From assembly GCF_900100365.1 (NCBI RefSeq), contig NZ_FNKU01000001.1, positions 5,087,501 through 5,151,500 on the forward strand: a stretch of DNA of 64,000 bases, read 5' to 3'. The stretch comes from Pseudomonas cannabina (GTDB lineage: Bacteria > Pseudomonadota > Gammaproteobacteria > Pseudomonadales > Pseudomonadaceae). Positions 26,089-34,338 of the stretch are shown here, in pieces. Position numbers and translations under genes: made by a program. The notes beneath the pieces were generated by a model. That model saw only the letters and a list, made by a program, of their open reading frames with translations, made no database searches and was not told the origin of the DNA. Numbering within the stretch: the stretch's first letter is position 1; each line of letters begins with the position of its first letter.

Positions 26089-28227
26089 ATGGAACGCGTG
26101 CCACCCCAGCCAGACGATGGCTCTTCAGTTTTATTGGTTGTAGATGATTATCCGGAAAATCTGGTAACGATGTGCGCTGTTCTGCAGAGAACGGACTGGC
26201 GCATCGTGACCGCCAGCTCAGGTATCGAGGCACTGACGGTGCTTCTTGAGCAGGAAGTGGATCTGGTCCTGCTGGATGTGCAGATGCCGGGCATGGACGG
26301 CTTCGAAGTTGCGCGTCTGATGCGCGGCAGCCAGCGCACCCGGCTGACGCCGATTATCTTTCTGACCGCCAACGAGCAGACTCAGGACGCCGTTCAGAAA
26401 GGCTATGCGAACGGCGCAACGGATTATCTGTTCAAACCCTTCGACCCCAATGTTCTCAAGCCCAAGGTGCAGACGCTGCTGGAGCAGCAGCGTAATCGCC
26501 GTGCGCTGCAACAGCTCTCGCACGAGCTGGAATCGGCGCGCACGTTCAATGCCTCGGTGCTGGCCAACGTGGCCGAAGGCATTCTGGTGGTTGATGAGTC
26601 TGGCCTGATCAGCTTTGCCAACCCCGCAATCTGCCAGTTGCTCAACGCGTCGGTCGATCAACTGCGCGGCACCCATGTGCTGGACTACGTCATCGAACCG
26701 TATGTCGGCGACTGGCTGGAATCGGGTTTTTACAAGCACTACCGAAACGCCGACACCTATCGCGTGCATGATGCCGTTCTGCGCACCGTGCAGGGCTCGC
26801 AATTACCGGTTGCGCTGTCCTGTGCCGCGTTGCCTCCCGAGCAGAAGGCCATGGTTCTGACGGTGCTCGATATGTCGGTGGTCCGCGACCTTTATCAGCA
26901 ACTGGAAAAACAGGCCGTCACCGATGCGCTGACCGGCCTGCTCAATCGCCGTGGGTTGTACCAGGCAGTTGAAGGCATGCTGCTGCGCAATGAGAAGGCG
27001 GACAAATACCTGGTCGTGCTGTTCATGGATCTCGATGGCTTCAAGCAAATCAATGACTCGCTTGGCCACGATGCCGGTGATCAGGTGTTGCTATGGGTCG
27101 CCGAGCAGTTCAAGGAGTGCATGCGGCCTTATGATGTGCTGGCGCGTGTCGGGGGCGATGAATTCACCGTGGTCATCGATGGCCTGGACTACCCCGAGCA
27201 GGCCGCAAAAATTGCCGAAAAGCTTATCGAGCGAGTGTCCAGCAAGCGTCAGGTCGACGGTGTCGACATCGCGCTGGGTGCCAGCGTGGGGATTGCCACC
27301 TACCCGGACTGCGGCACGAATCTGGACGGTTTGCTGCGTGCCGCAGACATCGCCATGTACGAGGCCAAGCGGGCTGGTCGCAAGCAATACCGCTTCTACG
27401 ACCAGAACATGAATGGACGCGCGCGCTCGCGGCTGATGCTGGAAGAGAGCGTGCGCACGGCCATCGACGGCAAGGATTTTTCGGTGGTCTACCAGCCGCA
27501 GATTCATGTCGCTGACGGGCGGCTGCGCGGTTTCGAGGCGTTGTTGCGCTGGCAGCACCCTGCGGTCGGCGAAGTGCCTCCGGCACTGTTCATCCCTTTG
27601 CTTGAAGAGACGCGGCTGATCAACCGGCTGGGCAGCTGGATTTTCGATCAGGGCGCCGAACAACGGCAGGCCTGGAGTCGGGTGTTTGCTTCCGATGTCG
27701 TGGTCAGCGTCTGTGTCAGCCCCACGCAGTTCTGCATGCCCAACCTGGCCTCGGAGCTCAAACGGGCGATGGATCGTTTCGAGCTGGAGCCGGGCCAGCT
27801 GGAAGTGGAAATCACTGAGAGCTCGTTGGTCAATAACCTCTCGCACAGCCATAAGCAACTGGCGCTGCTGCATGATGTGGGTGTGCGCATCGCGCTGGAC
27901 GATTTTGGCACCGGCGATTGCTCGCTGTCGCACCTGCGTAATCTGCACCTGGACACGCTCAAACTCGACCGGCGTTTTGTCGCCAATATCGTCGGCTCCA
28001 GACGTGAGTCTGCACTGGCCAGCAGCATCATCGATCTGTGTCGTAACCTCGACATGCTGGTGATTGCCGAGGGGGTCGAGACCCGTGAGCAATACCAGTG
28101 GCTGGCCGATAACGGCTGCCAGGTCATGCAGGGGTTTTTGATCGCTCATCCGATGGTTGCCGAGGACGCGCTGGGTTTTCCGGGGCACGTGGAGGTGTCG
28201 GCCTTGAAACACACTGGATTGCTGTAG
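26089..28227 (+). CDS. Response regulator with PAS, GGDEF and EAL domains (c-di-GMP turnover)
   Basis: A 712-residue cytoplasmic signalling protein. Residues about 13-130 are a receiver with the phosphoacceptor Asp in LVLLDVQMPGMDG and the conserved Lys in LFKPFDPN. A PAS domain follows at about 150-260 (NVAEGILVVDESGLI). The GGDEF domain, about 275-435, keeps GGDEF in VGGDEFTVV and the DLDGFKQIND metal segment. The EAL domain, about 450-700, keeps FEALLRW, DDFGTG, LKLDRRFV and VIAEGVET. Both cyclase and phosphodiesterase sites therefore look intact. ATG at 26089 is preferred over 26068 because AGAGAAG lies just upstream. No cognate kinase is adjacent. Confidence 0.92.
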   Translation: MERVPPQPDDGSSVLLVVDDYPENLVTMCAVLQRTDWRIVTASSGIEALTVLLEQEVDLVLLDVQMPGMDGFEVARLMRGSQRTRLTPIIFLTANEQTQDAVQKGYANGATDYLFKPFDPNVLKPKVQTLLEQQRNRRALQQLSHELESARTFNASVLANVAEGILVVDESGLISFANPAICQLLNASVDQLRGTHVLDYVIEPYVGDWLESGFYKHYRNADTYRVHDAVLRTVQGSQLPVALSCAALPPEQKAMVLTVLDMSVVRDLYQQLEKQAVTDALTGLLNRRGLYQAVEGMLLRNEKADKYLVVLFMDLDGFKQINDSLGHDAGDQVLLWVAEQFKECMRPYDVLARVGGDEFTVVIDGLDYPEQAAKIAEKLIERVSSKRQVDGVDIALGASVGIATYPDCGTNLDGLLRAADIAMYEAKRAGRKQYRFYDQNMNGRARSRLMLEESVRTAIDGKDFSVVYQPQIHVADGRLRGFEALLRWQHPAVGEVPPALFIPLLEETRLINRLGSWIFDQGAEQRQAWSRVFASDVVVSVCVSPTQFCMPNLASELKRAMDRFELEPGQLEVEITESSLVNNLSHSHKQLALLHDVGVRIALDDFGTGDCSLSHLRNLHLDTLKLDRRFVANIVGSRRESALASSIIDLCRNLDMLVIAEGVETREQYQWLADNGCQVMQGFLIAHPMVAEDALGFPGHVEVSALKHTGLL

Positions 28228-28258
28228 AATGGCGTCTTTCTGAACAGTGTCAGGCCCT

Positions 28259-28773
28259 ATGACCGCATCCAGCCGTGCCCCGCTCAAATACCTGCAAGCC
28301 TACCCGCAGGCCTTGCAGGATCAGGTGCAGCAGTTGATCGATCAGGGGCGACTGGCGGCGTATCTCGAGCAGCGCTATCCCGCGCGGCATCAGATCCAGA
28401 GCGACAAGGCGCTGTATGCCTACGCTCTGGCCCTGAAGCAGGACCATCTGCGCAACGCCCCGGCCATCAGGAAGGTCTTGTTCGATGACCGCCTGGACCT
28501 GACCCACCGCGCGCTCGGGCTGCACACCAAGATATCCAGAGTGCAGGGCGGCAAGCTCAAGGCCAGTAACGAAATTCGCGTCGCGGCCCTGTTCAAGGAC
28601 GCGCCACCGGAGTTTCTGAAAATGATCGTCGTGCATGAACTGGCGAGTCCGATCACAACAAAGCGTTCTACCAATTGTGTGAACACATGCTGCCCGGCTA
28701 TCACCAGCTGGAATTCGACCTGCGCGTGTATTTGACTTACAACGAGTTGCAAGCTTCAAGCGGTAAGTTTTGA
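28259..28773 (+). pseudogene. YgjP-like metallopeptidase, broken by a short deletion
   Basis: The first 120 codons (MTASSRAPLKYLQAYP onward) read as a YgjP/WLM-like M48-type zinc peptidase up to IVVHELA. After GCG at 28643-28645 the frame goes wrong, and the open frame ends in unrelated sequence at 28735. Two bases further on, the +2 frame reads SDHNKAFYQLCEHMLPGYHQ and continues through RVYLTYNELQ to a stop at 28771-28773, which is the expected C-terminus. A loss of about 10 bp, equivalent to the codons for the second His of HELAH plus about two residues, explains both the frameshift and the missing zinc ligand. The product is almost certainly inactive. Confidence 0.82.
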
Positions 28774-28792
28774 GCTGCAAGCTACAAGCTTA
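28747..28792 (+). repeat. Left arm of an inverted repeat around the small wHTH gene
   Basis: TTGCAAGCTTCAAGCGGTAA followed by a second GCTGCAAGCT unit. The complement of 29131-29171 reads nearly the same (CTGCAAGCTTTCAGCGGCAA then CTGCAAGCT). This left copy overlaps the end of the broken YgjP-like gene. It resembles AGCTTGCAGCTT-rich extragenic repeats of pseudomonads. Confidence 0.6.
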
Positions 28793-28829
28793 GAGCCGGA
28801 CGTTGAATGCATTGAAAAAGGATTCATCG

Positions 28830-29126
28830 ATGGAGATCAGTAAGACCAAAAGCAGTTTCTATCGGCGCTTGTATGTGGCGTACCTGATTGACTCAAGACT
28901 CGCCACAAGCGTCCCCGAACTGACCGCAGTAACCGGCATGCCCCGCCGCACCGCGCAGGACACCATCAGCGCGCTCTCCGACCTGAACATTGAGTGTGAA
29001 TTCGAACAACAGGAAGGTGCCCGCAATCACGCAGGCGCTTACCGCATTCGCGACTGGGGCGCCATCGACAAGACCTGGATCGCCCGCAACCTGACCGGCA
29101 TCAAAGACGTGCTCGGGTATCCCTGA
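28830..29126 (+). CDS. Small winged helix-turn-helix protein
   Basis: A 98-residue protein with a winged-helix DNA-binding fold: RLYVAYLIDSRLATSVPELT as first helices, then TGMPRRTAQDTISALSDLNI as turn and recognition helix, followed by a beta wing around EFEQQEGARNHAGAYRI. AAAGGA lies 7 nt before the ATG. It has no partner domain, so it is a small regulator or plasmid-type transcription factor of unknown target. It is enclosed by inverted repeats at 28747-28792 and 29131-29171, which is unusual for a single gene. Confidence 0.8.
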   Translation: MEISKTKSSFYRRLYVAYLIDSRLATSVPELTAVTGMPRRTAQDTISALSDLNIECEFEQQEGARNHAGAYRIRDWGAIDKTWIARNLTGIKDVLGYP

Positions 29127-29130
29127 GAAG

Positions 29131-29171
29131 CAGCTGTGAGCTTGCAGCTTGCCGCTGAAAGCTTGCAGCTG
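29131..29171 (-). repeat. Right arm of the inverted repeat around the small wHTH gene
   Basis: Complement of the left arm at 28747-28792 with a few differences and a 6-base gap. It begins 4 bp after the winged-helix gene and ends 3 bp before the elaA stop, so it may also serve as a shared terminator-like structure. Confidence 0.6.
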
Positions 29172-29174
29172 CCC

Positions 29175-29633
29175 TCAGTCCAGATCGCGACGCATGCCGA
29201 TGTGGGGTATGTCGTCTTCCAGGTAGATCTCGCCGATCGGGTCAAAGCCGTAACGGCTGTAATAGCCTTGCAAATGAGCCTGCGCCGAGAGGTAGATCGG
29301 CTGATCCGGCCACTTGCGTTCGGCGTTTTCCAGCGCCTGAACCATCAGTTCATGGCCAATGCCGCGGCTGCGAATCGACGGTGCGGTCACGACACGGCCG
29401 ATGGTCACATCGCCGCCTTGCTGGATCGGGTCCAGCAGGCGCAGGTAGGCGACCAGCTTGTCTGCCTGCCACGCCATCAGGTGGCAGGTATCACCTGTCA
29501 GGTCCTGTCCATCTACGTCCAGGTATACACATTTTTGCTCGACCACAAACACCTCGGCACGCAACTGCAATATCGCGTATAGCTGTTGAATGCTCAGTTC
29601 GGTGTGGTGCTTGCAGATCCATTCGATAGACAT
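29175..29633 (-). CDS. elaA: ElaA-type GNAT N-acetyltransferase
   Basis: A 152-residue GNAT acetyltransferase of the ElaA family. It has the family features LYAILQLRAEVFVVEQKC near residue 20-35, YLDVDGQDL, and the acetyl-CoA loop RSRGIGHELM at about 88-97, plus the C-terminal YYSRYGFDPIGE. Substrate unknown. Convergent with the small wHTH gene. Confidence 0.9.
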   Translation of the reverse strand: MSIEWICKHHTELSIQQLYAILQLRAEVFVVEQKCVYLDVDGQDLTGDTCHLMAWQADKLVAYLRLLDPIQQGGDVTIGRVVTAPSIRSRGIGHELMVQALENAERKWPDQPIYLSAQAHLQGYYSRYGFDPIGEIYLEDDIPHIGMRRDLD

Positions 29634-29857
29634 GTTGCAGACTCGCAGGGAAACCAGAAGCGAAGTCTAAACGTATCCTGCGCCATTCCCAATAAACACT
29701 GCGAAAGTCTGCCGGCGGCTGACAGAACGCGTGCCCTGTGCATGTTGTCTATTGAGTGCATCAGACCTTCAATAAAAGTTTCCATGCACGCTAATGAGTG
29801 GCGGTTTTGCTGCCGATAGGTTGGAATCGGGCATGCCGCCCTGTCAGGAACCTGAGC

Positions 29858-30613
29858 ATGACGCAGTGGCTTCGAGCGGTTGGCTTGCTGGTTTTTTTGC
29901 TGATGGCTTCTGCCAGCGCAGCGGAGAGGCTGCGGCTTGTCGCTGATCCCTGGCCTCCGTTCACCGATGCGCTGCTGCTCAATGGTGGCCTGGCGACCGA
30001 TATCGTCAACACTGCTTTGCGCCGCGCCGGCTATGCCACGCTGTATGAACAGGTGCCGTGGGCGCGGGCCGTGCTAGGGCTGAGTGAATGTCGGCACGAT
30101 GTGCTGATCAATGCGTGGTTCAGCGAAGAACGCACCAGGATCGGCCAGTTTTCTGCGGAGTACCTGCTCAATCGGATTCGCTTCATCAAGCGCAAGGATT
30201 CGACCATCAGCAGCTTGTCCCACGAGCAGTTGCATCAATATATGATCGCCGTGGTACGTGGTTACGCTTATTCGCCGGCGTTCGACAGCGACAAATTACT
30301 GAAGAAAGTCCCCGTACAGAATTTCTCCACAGCGGTGCGCATGCTGGCTGCCGCACGGGTCGACCTCACGCTGGAAGACGAATACGTCGCCCGTTACAAC
30401 CTCGCGCTGGAAACTGACGAGGTTCGCAACCGGGTCGAATTCGTTCCCGGCTCGCTGAGCGAGAACAGCCTGCACATTCTGGTCAGCCTGAAAAACCCGC
30501 TTCACGAAAAAATCGTCGCCGATTTCGACCGTGAAATTGCTGCCATGAAAGCCGATGGCAGCTATGAAGAGTTACTCAGGCTGCACGGTCTGCAACAGTC
30601 TCCGGAGCTTTGA
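29858..30613 (+). CDS. Periplasmic solute-binding protein, amino-acid-type (SBP_bac_3)
   Basis: A 251-residue secreted binding protein. Signal peptide MTQWLRAVGLLVFLLMASASAAE with cleavage after SAA or SASA. The mature part begins RLRLVADPWPPFT and has the two-lobe pattern of family 3 binding proteins (GLATDIVNTALRRAGY, then VRMLAAARVDLTLEDEY). No transporter genes are adjacent, so it may work with a distant permease or act as a sensor. Its 3' end overlaps the convergent yccS gene by 38 bp. ATG at 29858 chosen because it starts the signal peptide; an upstream GTG at 29798 does not. Confidence 0.87.
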   Translation: MTQWLRAVGLLVFLLMASASAAERLRLVADPWPPFTDALLLNGGLATDIVNTALRRAGYATLYEQVPWARAVLGLSECRHDVLINAWFSEERTRIGQFSAEYLLNRIRFIKRKDSTISSLSHEQLHQYMIAVVRGYAYSPAFDSDKLLKKVPVQNFSTAVRMLAAARVDLTLEDEYVARYNLALETDEVRNRVEFVPGSLSENSLHILVSLKNPLHEKIVADFDREIAAMKADGSYEELLRLHGLQQSPEL

Positions 30614-32774
30614 TCAGGTGCGCGGCGAGGGTCCGCAGCGGCGCCAGTTGACGACAGATCAGCGCCAGCTGCGCCTGTACCAGACGCTGGCTCTCATCCA
30701 TTTCTTCCGGCAATTGCTCCAACTCGGCGGCCAGGGCTTCTTCCGCATCACTGTGCACGGCAACCGGCTGTTTCTCTGCCAGGCTCTGAGCAATCTCGTC
30801 GATACTGGCCGCCAGTGTCGCACCTGCACCATCGATCAGGTGCTCATGGACGTCACTCGGCAACTGCGTGTCGCGGTGTGCGCCCAGGCCTGACAGATAA
30901 CTCAACAGCGTGTGCGACAACACCAGAAAGCGAAAACCGACGTCGGCTTCCTTACGAAAGTGGCCGGGCTCCATGAGCATGTTGGCCAGCGTGGTCGACA
31001 GCGCGGCATCGGCGTTGTGTGCATTGCGTCGTGCCAGGCGATAAGCCAGATCATCACTCTTGCCCTTGGCGTATTGCTGCATGATCTGGCGCAGATAGAT
31101 GCTGTTGCAGGTCAGTGTGTTGGCCAGCACTTTATTCAGGCGCCGTCCCTGCCAGTCCGGCAGGAACAGGAACACCGCGAGGCCCGCGATCAGGCTGCCC
31201 AGCAGGGTGTCGAACAGGCGCGGCAGAAACAGGCCGTAACCGTCGCCGATCTGATTGAAGCAAAACAGCACCATCACCGTGATAGCGGCGGTCGACAGGG
31301 TGTAGCGCGTGGTGCGGTTGACGAAGAACACCACCCCGGCGAGCACCGCGCACATCGATTGCAGAATCGGGCTGGTGACCAGATCGAACAGCACCCAGCC
31401 GACCGTCAGGCCGATCGCCGTACCGATGATCCGCTGTCCGAGCTTGCGCCGGGTCGCGCCGTAGCTGGGCTGACAGACGAATACCGTGGTCAGGATGATC
31501 CAGTAGCCTTGCGACGGATGAATCAGGTGCACCATCGCGTAACCGATGCTCAGCGCCAGCGGCAAACGCAAAGCGTGACGGAACAGCAGCGAGGTCGGGG
31601 TCATTTGCAGGCGCAGGCGCGTCCAGACGTCCTTGAGGTTACGCGGCGAGCGGTCCAGCAGGCTGCTGTCGGTGGCGTCGGCGACGGCGTCCGGGTTGCT
31701 GGCGTCGCTGATCAACCGGTCCAGCGTGCCGAGGTTAGTCGCCAGGGCGCGCAATGAGCGCAACAAGCCACGCCACGCAGGGTTGCTCTGAATGCGCAGG
31801 TGCTCCAGCGAAGCCTGCAGGTCTTCCATGGCTTCTGCGAAGCTTGGGTCATAGGCGAACGGCTGACGCAGCTGGATGGACTCTGAGAGCGCCTGACAGG
31901 TCACACCTTGCTGACGCAGCAGGCGCTGGCAACGGAACAGCACATCGCTGTGGAAAAATGCCTCGGCCAGCGAGTTGTAAGGGTAGTGCGACGAGCTGGC
32001 GCGCTCGTGAATGTCCTGAGCGATGAAATACAGCTTCAGGTAGCGGCTGACCTTCGAGCCGGGGCGGCCGCTGCCGACGCGGTGCAGGATGATTTCCTTG
32101 GTGGCGTTCAGCGCCGCGACCACTCGCCCGTTCTGTTGCGCCAGCTTCAGGCGCCTGGCTTCCACGTCGAGGTTGCGAACCGGCTCGAAGAGTGTCGATT
32201 TGAGCTTCAGGTACTGTCCCAGCTCACGAAACAGCCGCGCCAGCGCCTGCTGCACCGGCTGGTTGGAAAACAGCATCTGCCACAGCACCGACAGCAGGCC
32301 GTACCACGCGGCCCCGGCGACCAGCAGCATTGGCTCGTGCCAGAAGTCGGTAACCTCACCACCGCGCTGATCGACACCGATCATGGTGTACACCGACAGA
32401 ATCAGCGTGCCATAGGCAATCGCGCCGTAGCGTTCGCCCAGCGCGCCGAGCATGGTCAGGCAAAAGCTGGCCAGCGCCAGTGAGCAGACGAACAGCCAAG
32501 GGTAGGGGAATAACAGCTCGACGGCGAGGGCGGCTATGCTGAAACACACCAGCGTTACGGCCAGCGCGTTGAGTCGGCCCTGCCAGCTGTCATCGGTTTC
32601 TGCCAGAGCGCAGGCGATGATCCCCAGAAACAGCGGGATCAGCAGGGCCATCTCGTTTTGATACCAACACAGCAGCATGCTGCCGGTCAGTGCGATGAAG
32701 ACCCGAACGCTATAGCTGAATTTATCCAGCGCCCACAATCGACGGAATGTATGACGGAGAGATTTCGATGCCAT
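30576..32774 (-). CDS. yccS: YccS-type FUSC inner-membrane protein
   Basis: A 732-residue membrane protein with two blocks of about five to six transmembrane helices (about 25-160 and 400-520) separated by a long cytoplasmic helical region, and a cytoplasmic C-terminus. The arrangement and segments such as GYWIILTTVFVCQPSYGATRRKLGQRI are typical of the YccS/FUSC family related to aromatic acid exporters. Transport substrate unknown. It overlaps the convergent binding-protein gene at its 3' end. Confidence 0.88.
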   Translation of the reverse strand: MASKSLRHTFRRLWALDKFSYSVRVFIALTGSMLLCWYQNEMALLIPLFLGIIACALAETDDSWQGRLNALAVTLVCFSIAALAVELLFPYPWLFVCSLALASFCLTMLGALGERYGAIAYGTLILSVYTMIGVDQRGGEVTDFWHEPMLLVAGAAWYGLLSVLWQMLFSNQPVQQALARLFRELGQYLKLKSTLFEPVRNLDVEARRLKLAQQNGRVVAALNATKEIILHRVGSGRPGSKVSRYLKLYFIAQDIHERASSSHYPYNSLAEAFFHSDVLFRCQRLLRQQGVTCQALSESIQLRQPFAYDPSFAEAMEDLQASLEHLRIQSNPAWRGLLRSLRALATNLGTLDRLISDASNPDAVADATDSSLLDRSPRNLKDVWTRLRLQMTPTSLLFRHALRLPLALSIGYAMVHLIHPSQGYWIILTTVFVCQPSYGATRRKLGQRIIGTAIGLTVGWVLFDLVTSPILQSMCAVLAGVVFFVNRTTRYTLSTAAITVMVLFCFNQIGDGYGLFLPRLFDTLLGSLIAGLAVFLFLPDWQGRRLNKVLANTLTCNSIYLRQIMQQYAKGKSDDLAYRLARRNAHNADAALSTTLANMLMEPGHFRKEADVGFRFLVLSHTLLSYLSGLGAHRDTQLPSDVHEHLIDGAGATLAASIDEIAQSLAEKQPVAVHSDAEEALAAELEQLPEEMDESQRLVQAQLALICRQLAPLRTLAAHLIKAPETVADRAA

Positions 32775-32909
32775 GGATAAGCTGTCGGCCCTGTTCGCAA
32801 TTGATCGATCGTGCAGGAGGATATGTACAGCCCAAATGGCTGGCTGTACATCGGCCTTGCAACATTTTCTAAGGTTCGCTGTGTCGCGATGTTATTTCAA
32901 ACGGTTACG

Positions 32910-34088
32910 TCAGACGTATTGCGCGGCTGCGTAAGCCGATGCCCAGGCCCACTGAAAATTGAAACCGCCCAGATGACCGCTGACGTCCAGCACTTCGCCC
33001 ACGAAGTAGAGGCCGGGTGATTTCAGCGACTCCATGGTCTTGGAGGACACTTCACGGGTATCGATGCCGCCCAGTGTCACCTCGGCCGTACGATAGCCTT
33101 CGGTGCCTGCCGGAACCACCTGCCAGCTGGCCAGTTTTTCAGCGATCTCGGCGAGTTCGGCGTGGGTGTACTGCTTCATGGGTTTCGACGCAAACCAGTG
33201 TTCGGCGATCAGGTTGGCCATTTTCCTGGTGAAAATCTCGCCCAGCAGGGTTTTCAGCTCACTGTTGGGGCGCTCGGCTTGTTGCTGAGCGAGCCAGGCG
33301 TGCACGTCGTGATCGGGTAGCAAGTTGATTTCGACGGTGTCGCCGGGCTGCCAGAACGAGGAAATCTGCAAAATGGCCGGGCCACTGAGACCGCGATGGG
33401 TGAACAGGATGTTTTCCCGGAAGCTGGTGTCGTTGCACGCGACCAGACAATCCACCGAGGTGCCCGAAAGTTCGGTGCACAGGTCCTTGAGCTGATCGGT
33501 GATGGTGAATGGCACCAGCCCGGCGCGGGTCGGCAGCAACGTGTGGCCGAACTGCTTGCCGACCTGATAACCAAAGCCGGTTGCGCCCAGCGTTGGAATC
33601 GACAGTCCGCCGGTGGCAATGACCAGCGATTGGCAGTTCAACGGGCCCAGCGTAGTGTGCAGGCTGTAGCCGGTGTCGGTTTTTTCGATCTGCTGCACCA
33701 AGGTGTCCATGTGCAGGCTGACACCGGCCTGCCGGCATTCTTCCAGGAGCATTTCCAGAATGTCGCTGGACTTGTTGTCGCAGAACAACTGGCCGAGTTT
33801 TTTCTCGTGATACGGCACGCCATGTTTGGCGACCATCGCGATGAAATCCCACTGGGTGTAACGAGCCAGCGCCGATTTGCAGAAGTGCGGGTTCTGCGAC
33901 AGGAAATTGGCCGGTTCGGTGTACATGTTGGTGAAGTTGCAGCGCCCGCCACCGGACATGAGAATCTTCTTGCCGGGTTTATTGGCGTGATCAATCAACA
34001 TCACCTTGCGCCCGCGAGCGGCTGCGGTAAATGCACACATCAAACCTGCGGCGCCAGCGCCAATGATTACAACGTCAGTAACGGGCAC
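32910..34088 (-). CDS. HI0933/YhiN-family FAD-dependent oxidoreductase
   Basis: A 392-residue flavoprotein of the HI0933 family, sometimes annotated aminoacetone oxidase family. The N-terminal dinucleotide fold is VVIIGAGAAGLMCAFTAAAR, followed by KILMSGGGRCNFTN (about 45-58), a family hallmark, and the C-terminal FAD segment GLYFVGEVLDVSGHLGGFNFQWA. The start is GTG at 34088. Physiological role unknown. Confidence 0.9.
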   Translation of the reverse strand: MPVTDVVIIGAGAAGLMCAFTAAARGRKVMLIDHANKPGKKILMSGGGRCNFTNMYTEPANFLSQNPHFCKSALARYTQWDFIAMVAKHGVPYHEKKLGQLFCDNKSSDILEMLLEECRQAGVSLHMDTLVQQIEKTDTGYSLHTTLGPLNCQSLVIATGGLSIPTLGATGFGYQVGKQFGHTLLPTRAGLVPFTITDQLKDLCTELSGTSVDCLVACNDTSFRENILFTHRGLSGPAILQISSFWQPGDTVEINLLPDHDVHAWLAQQQAERPNSELKTLLGEIFTRKMANLIAEHWFASKPMKQYTHAELAEIAEKLASWQVVPAGTEGYRTAEVTLGGIDTREVSSKTMESLKSPGLYFVGEVLDVSGHLGGFNFQWAWASAYAAAQYV

Positions 34089-34166
34089 AGCGTGTTTCCT
34101 CGGTTAAGCAAATCGATCTGTGATGATCATCCCTGTGCGGAGTGCTGAAGGCTTCTGCCCGTAGGG

Positions 34167-34258
34167 CGTGGGAGCGAACTTGTTCGCGAAAGGGCCGGTA
34201 TGTTCTCCGAAAATTTATCGTCTGAACTACCGTCTTCGCGAACAAGTTCGCTCCCACG
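34167..34258. repeat. REP/BIME-like 24-bp inverted repeat
   Basis: The 24 bases at 34167-34190 (CGTGGGAGCGAACTTGTTCG...) are the exact complement of 34235-34258, with a 44-bp spacer. The GGGAGCGAACTTGTTCGCGAA unit is itself a partial hairpin and is a typical pseudomonad extragenic palindrome. It lies between the HI0933-type gene and dbpA. A related pair with GGAC instead of GAAC occurs at 35831-35929. Confidence 0.85.
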
Positions 34259-34338
34259 GCCTTCGGCCAGAATCAAAAACAGCCTTGTGGCAATGGCACT
34301 GGCACTGAGCGTGGGAACGATCGGATTCTGGAGGCGTT

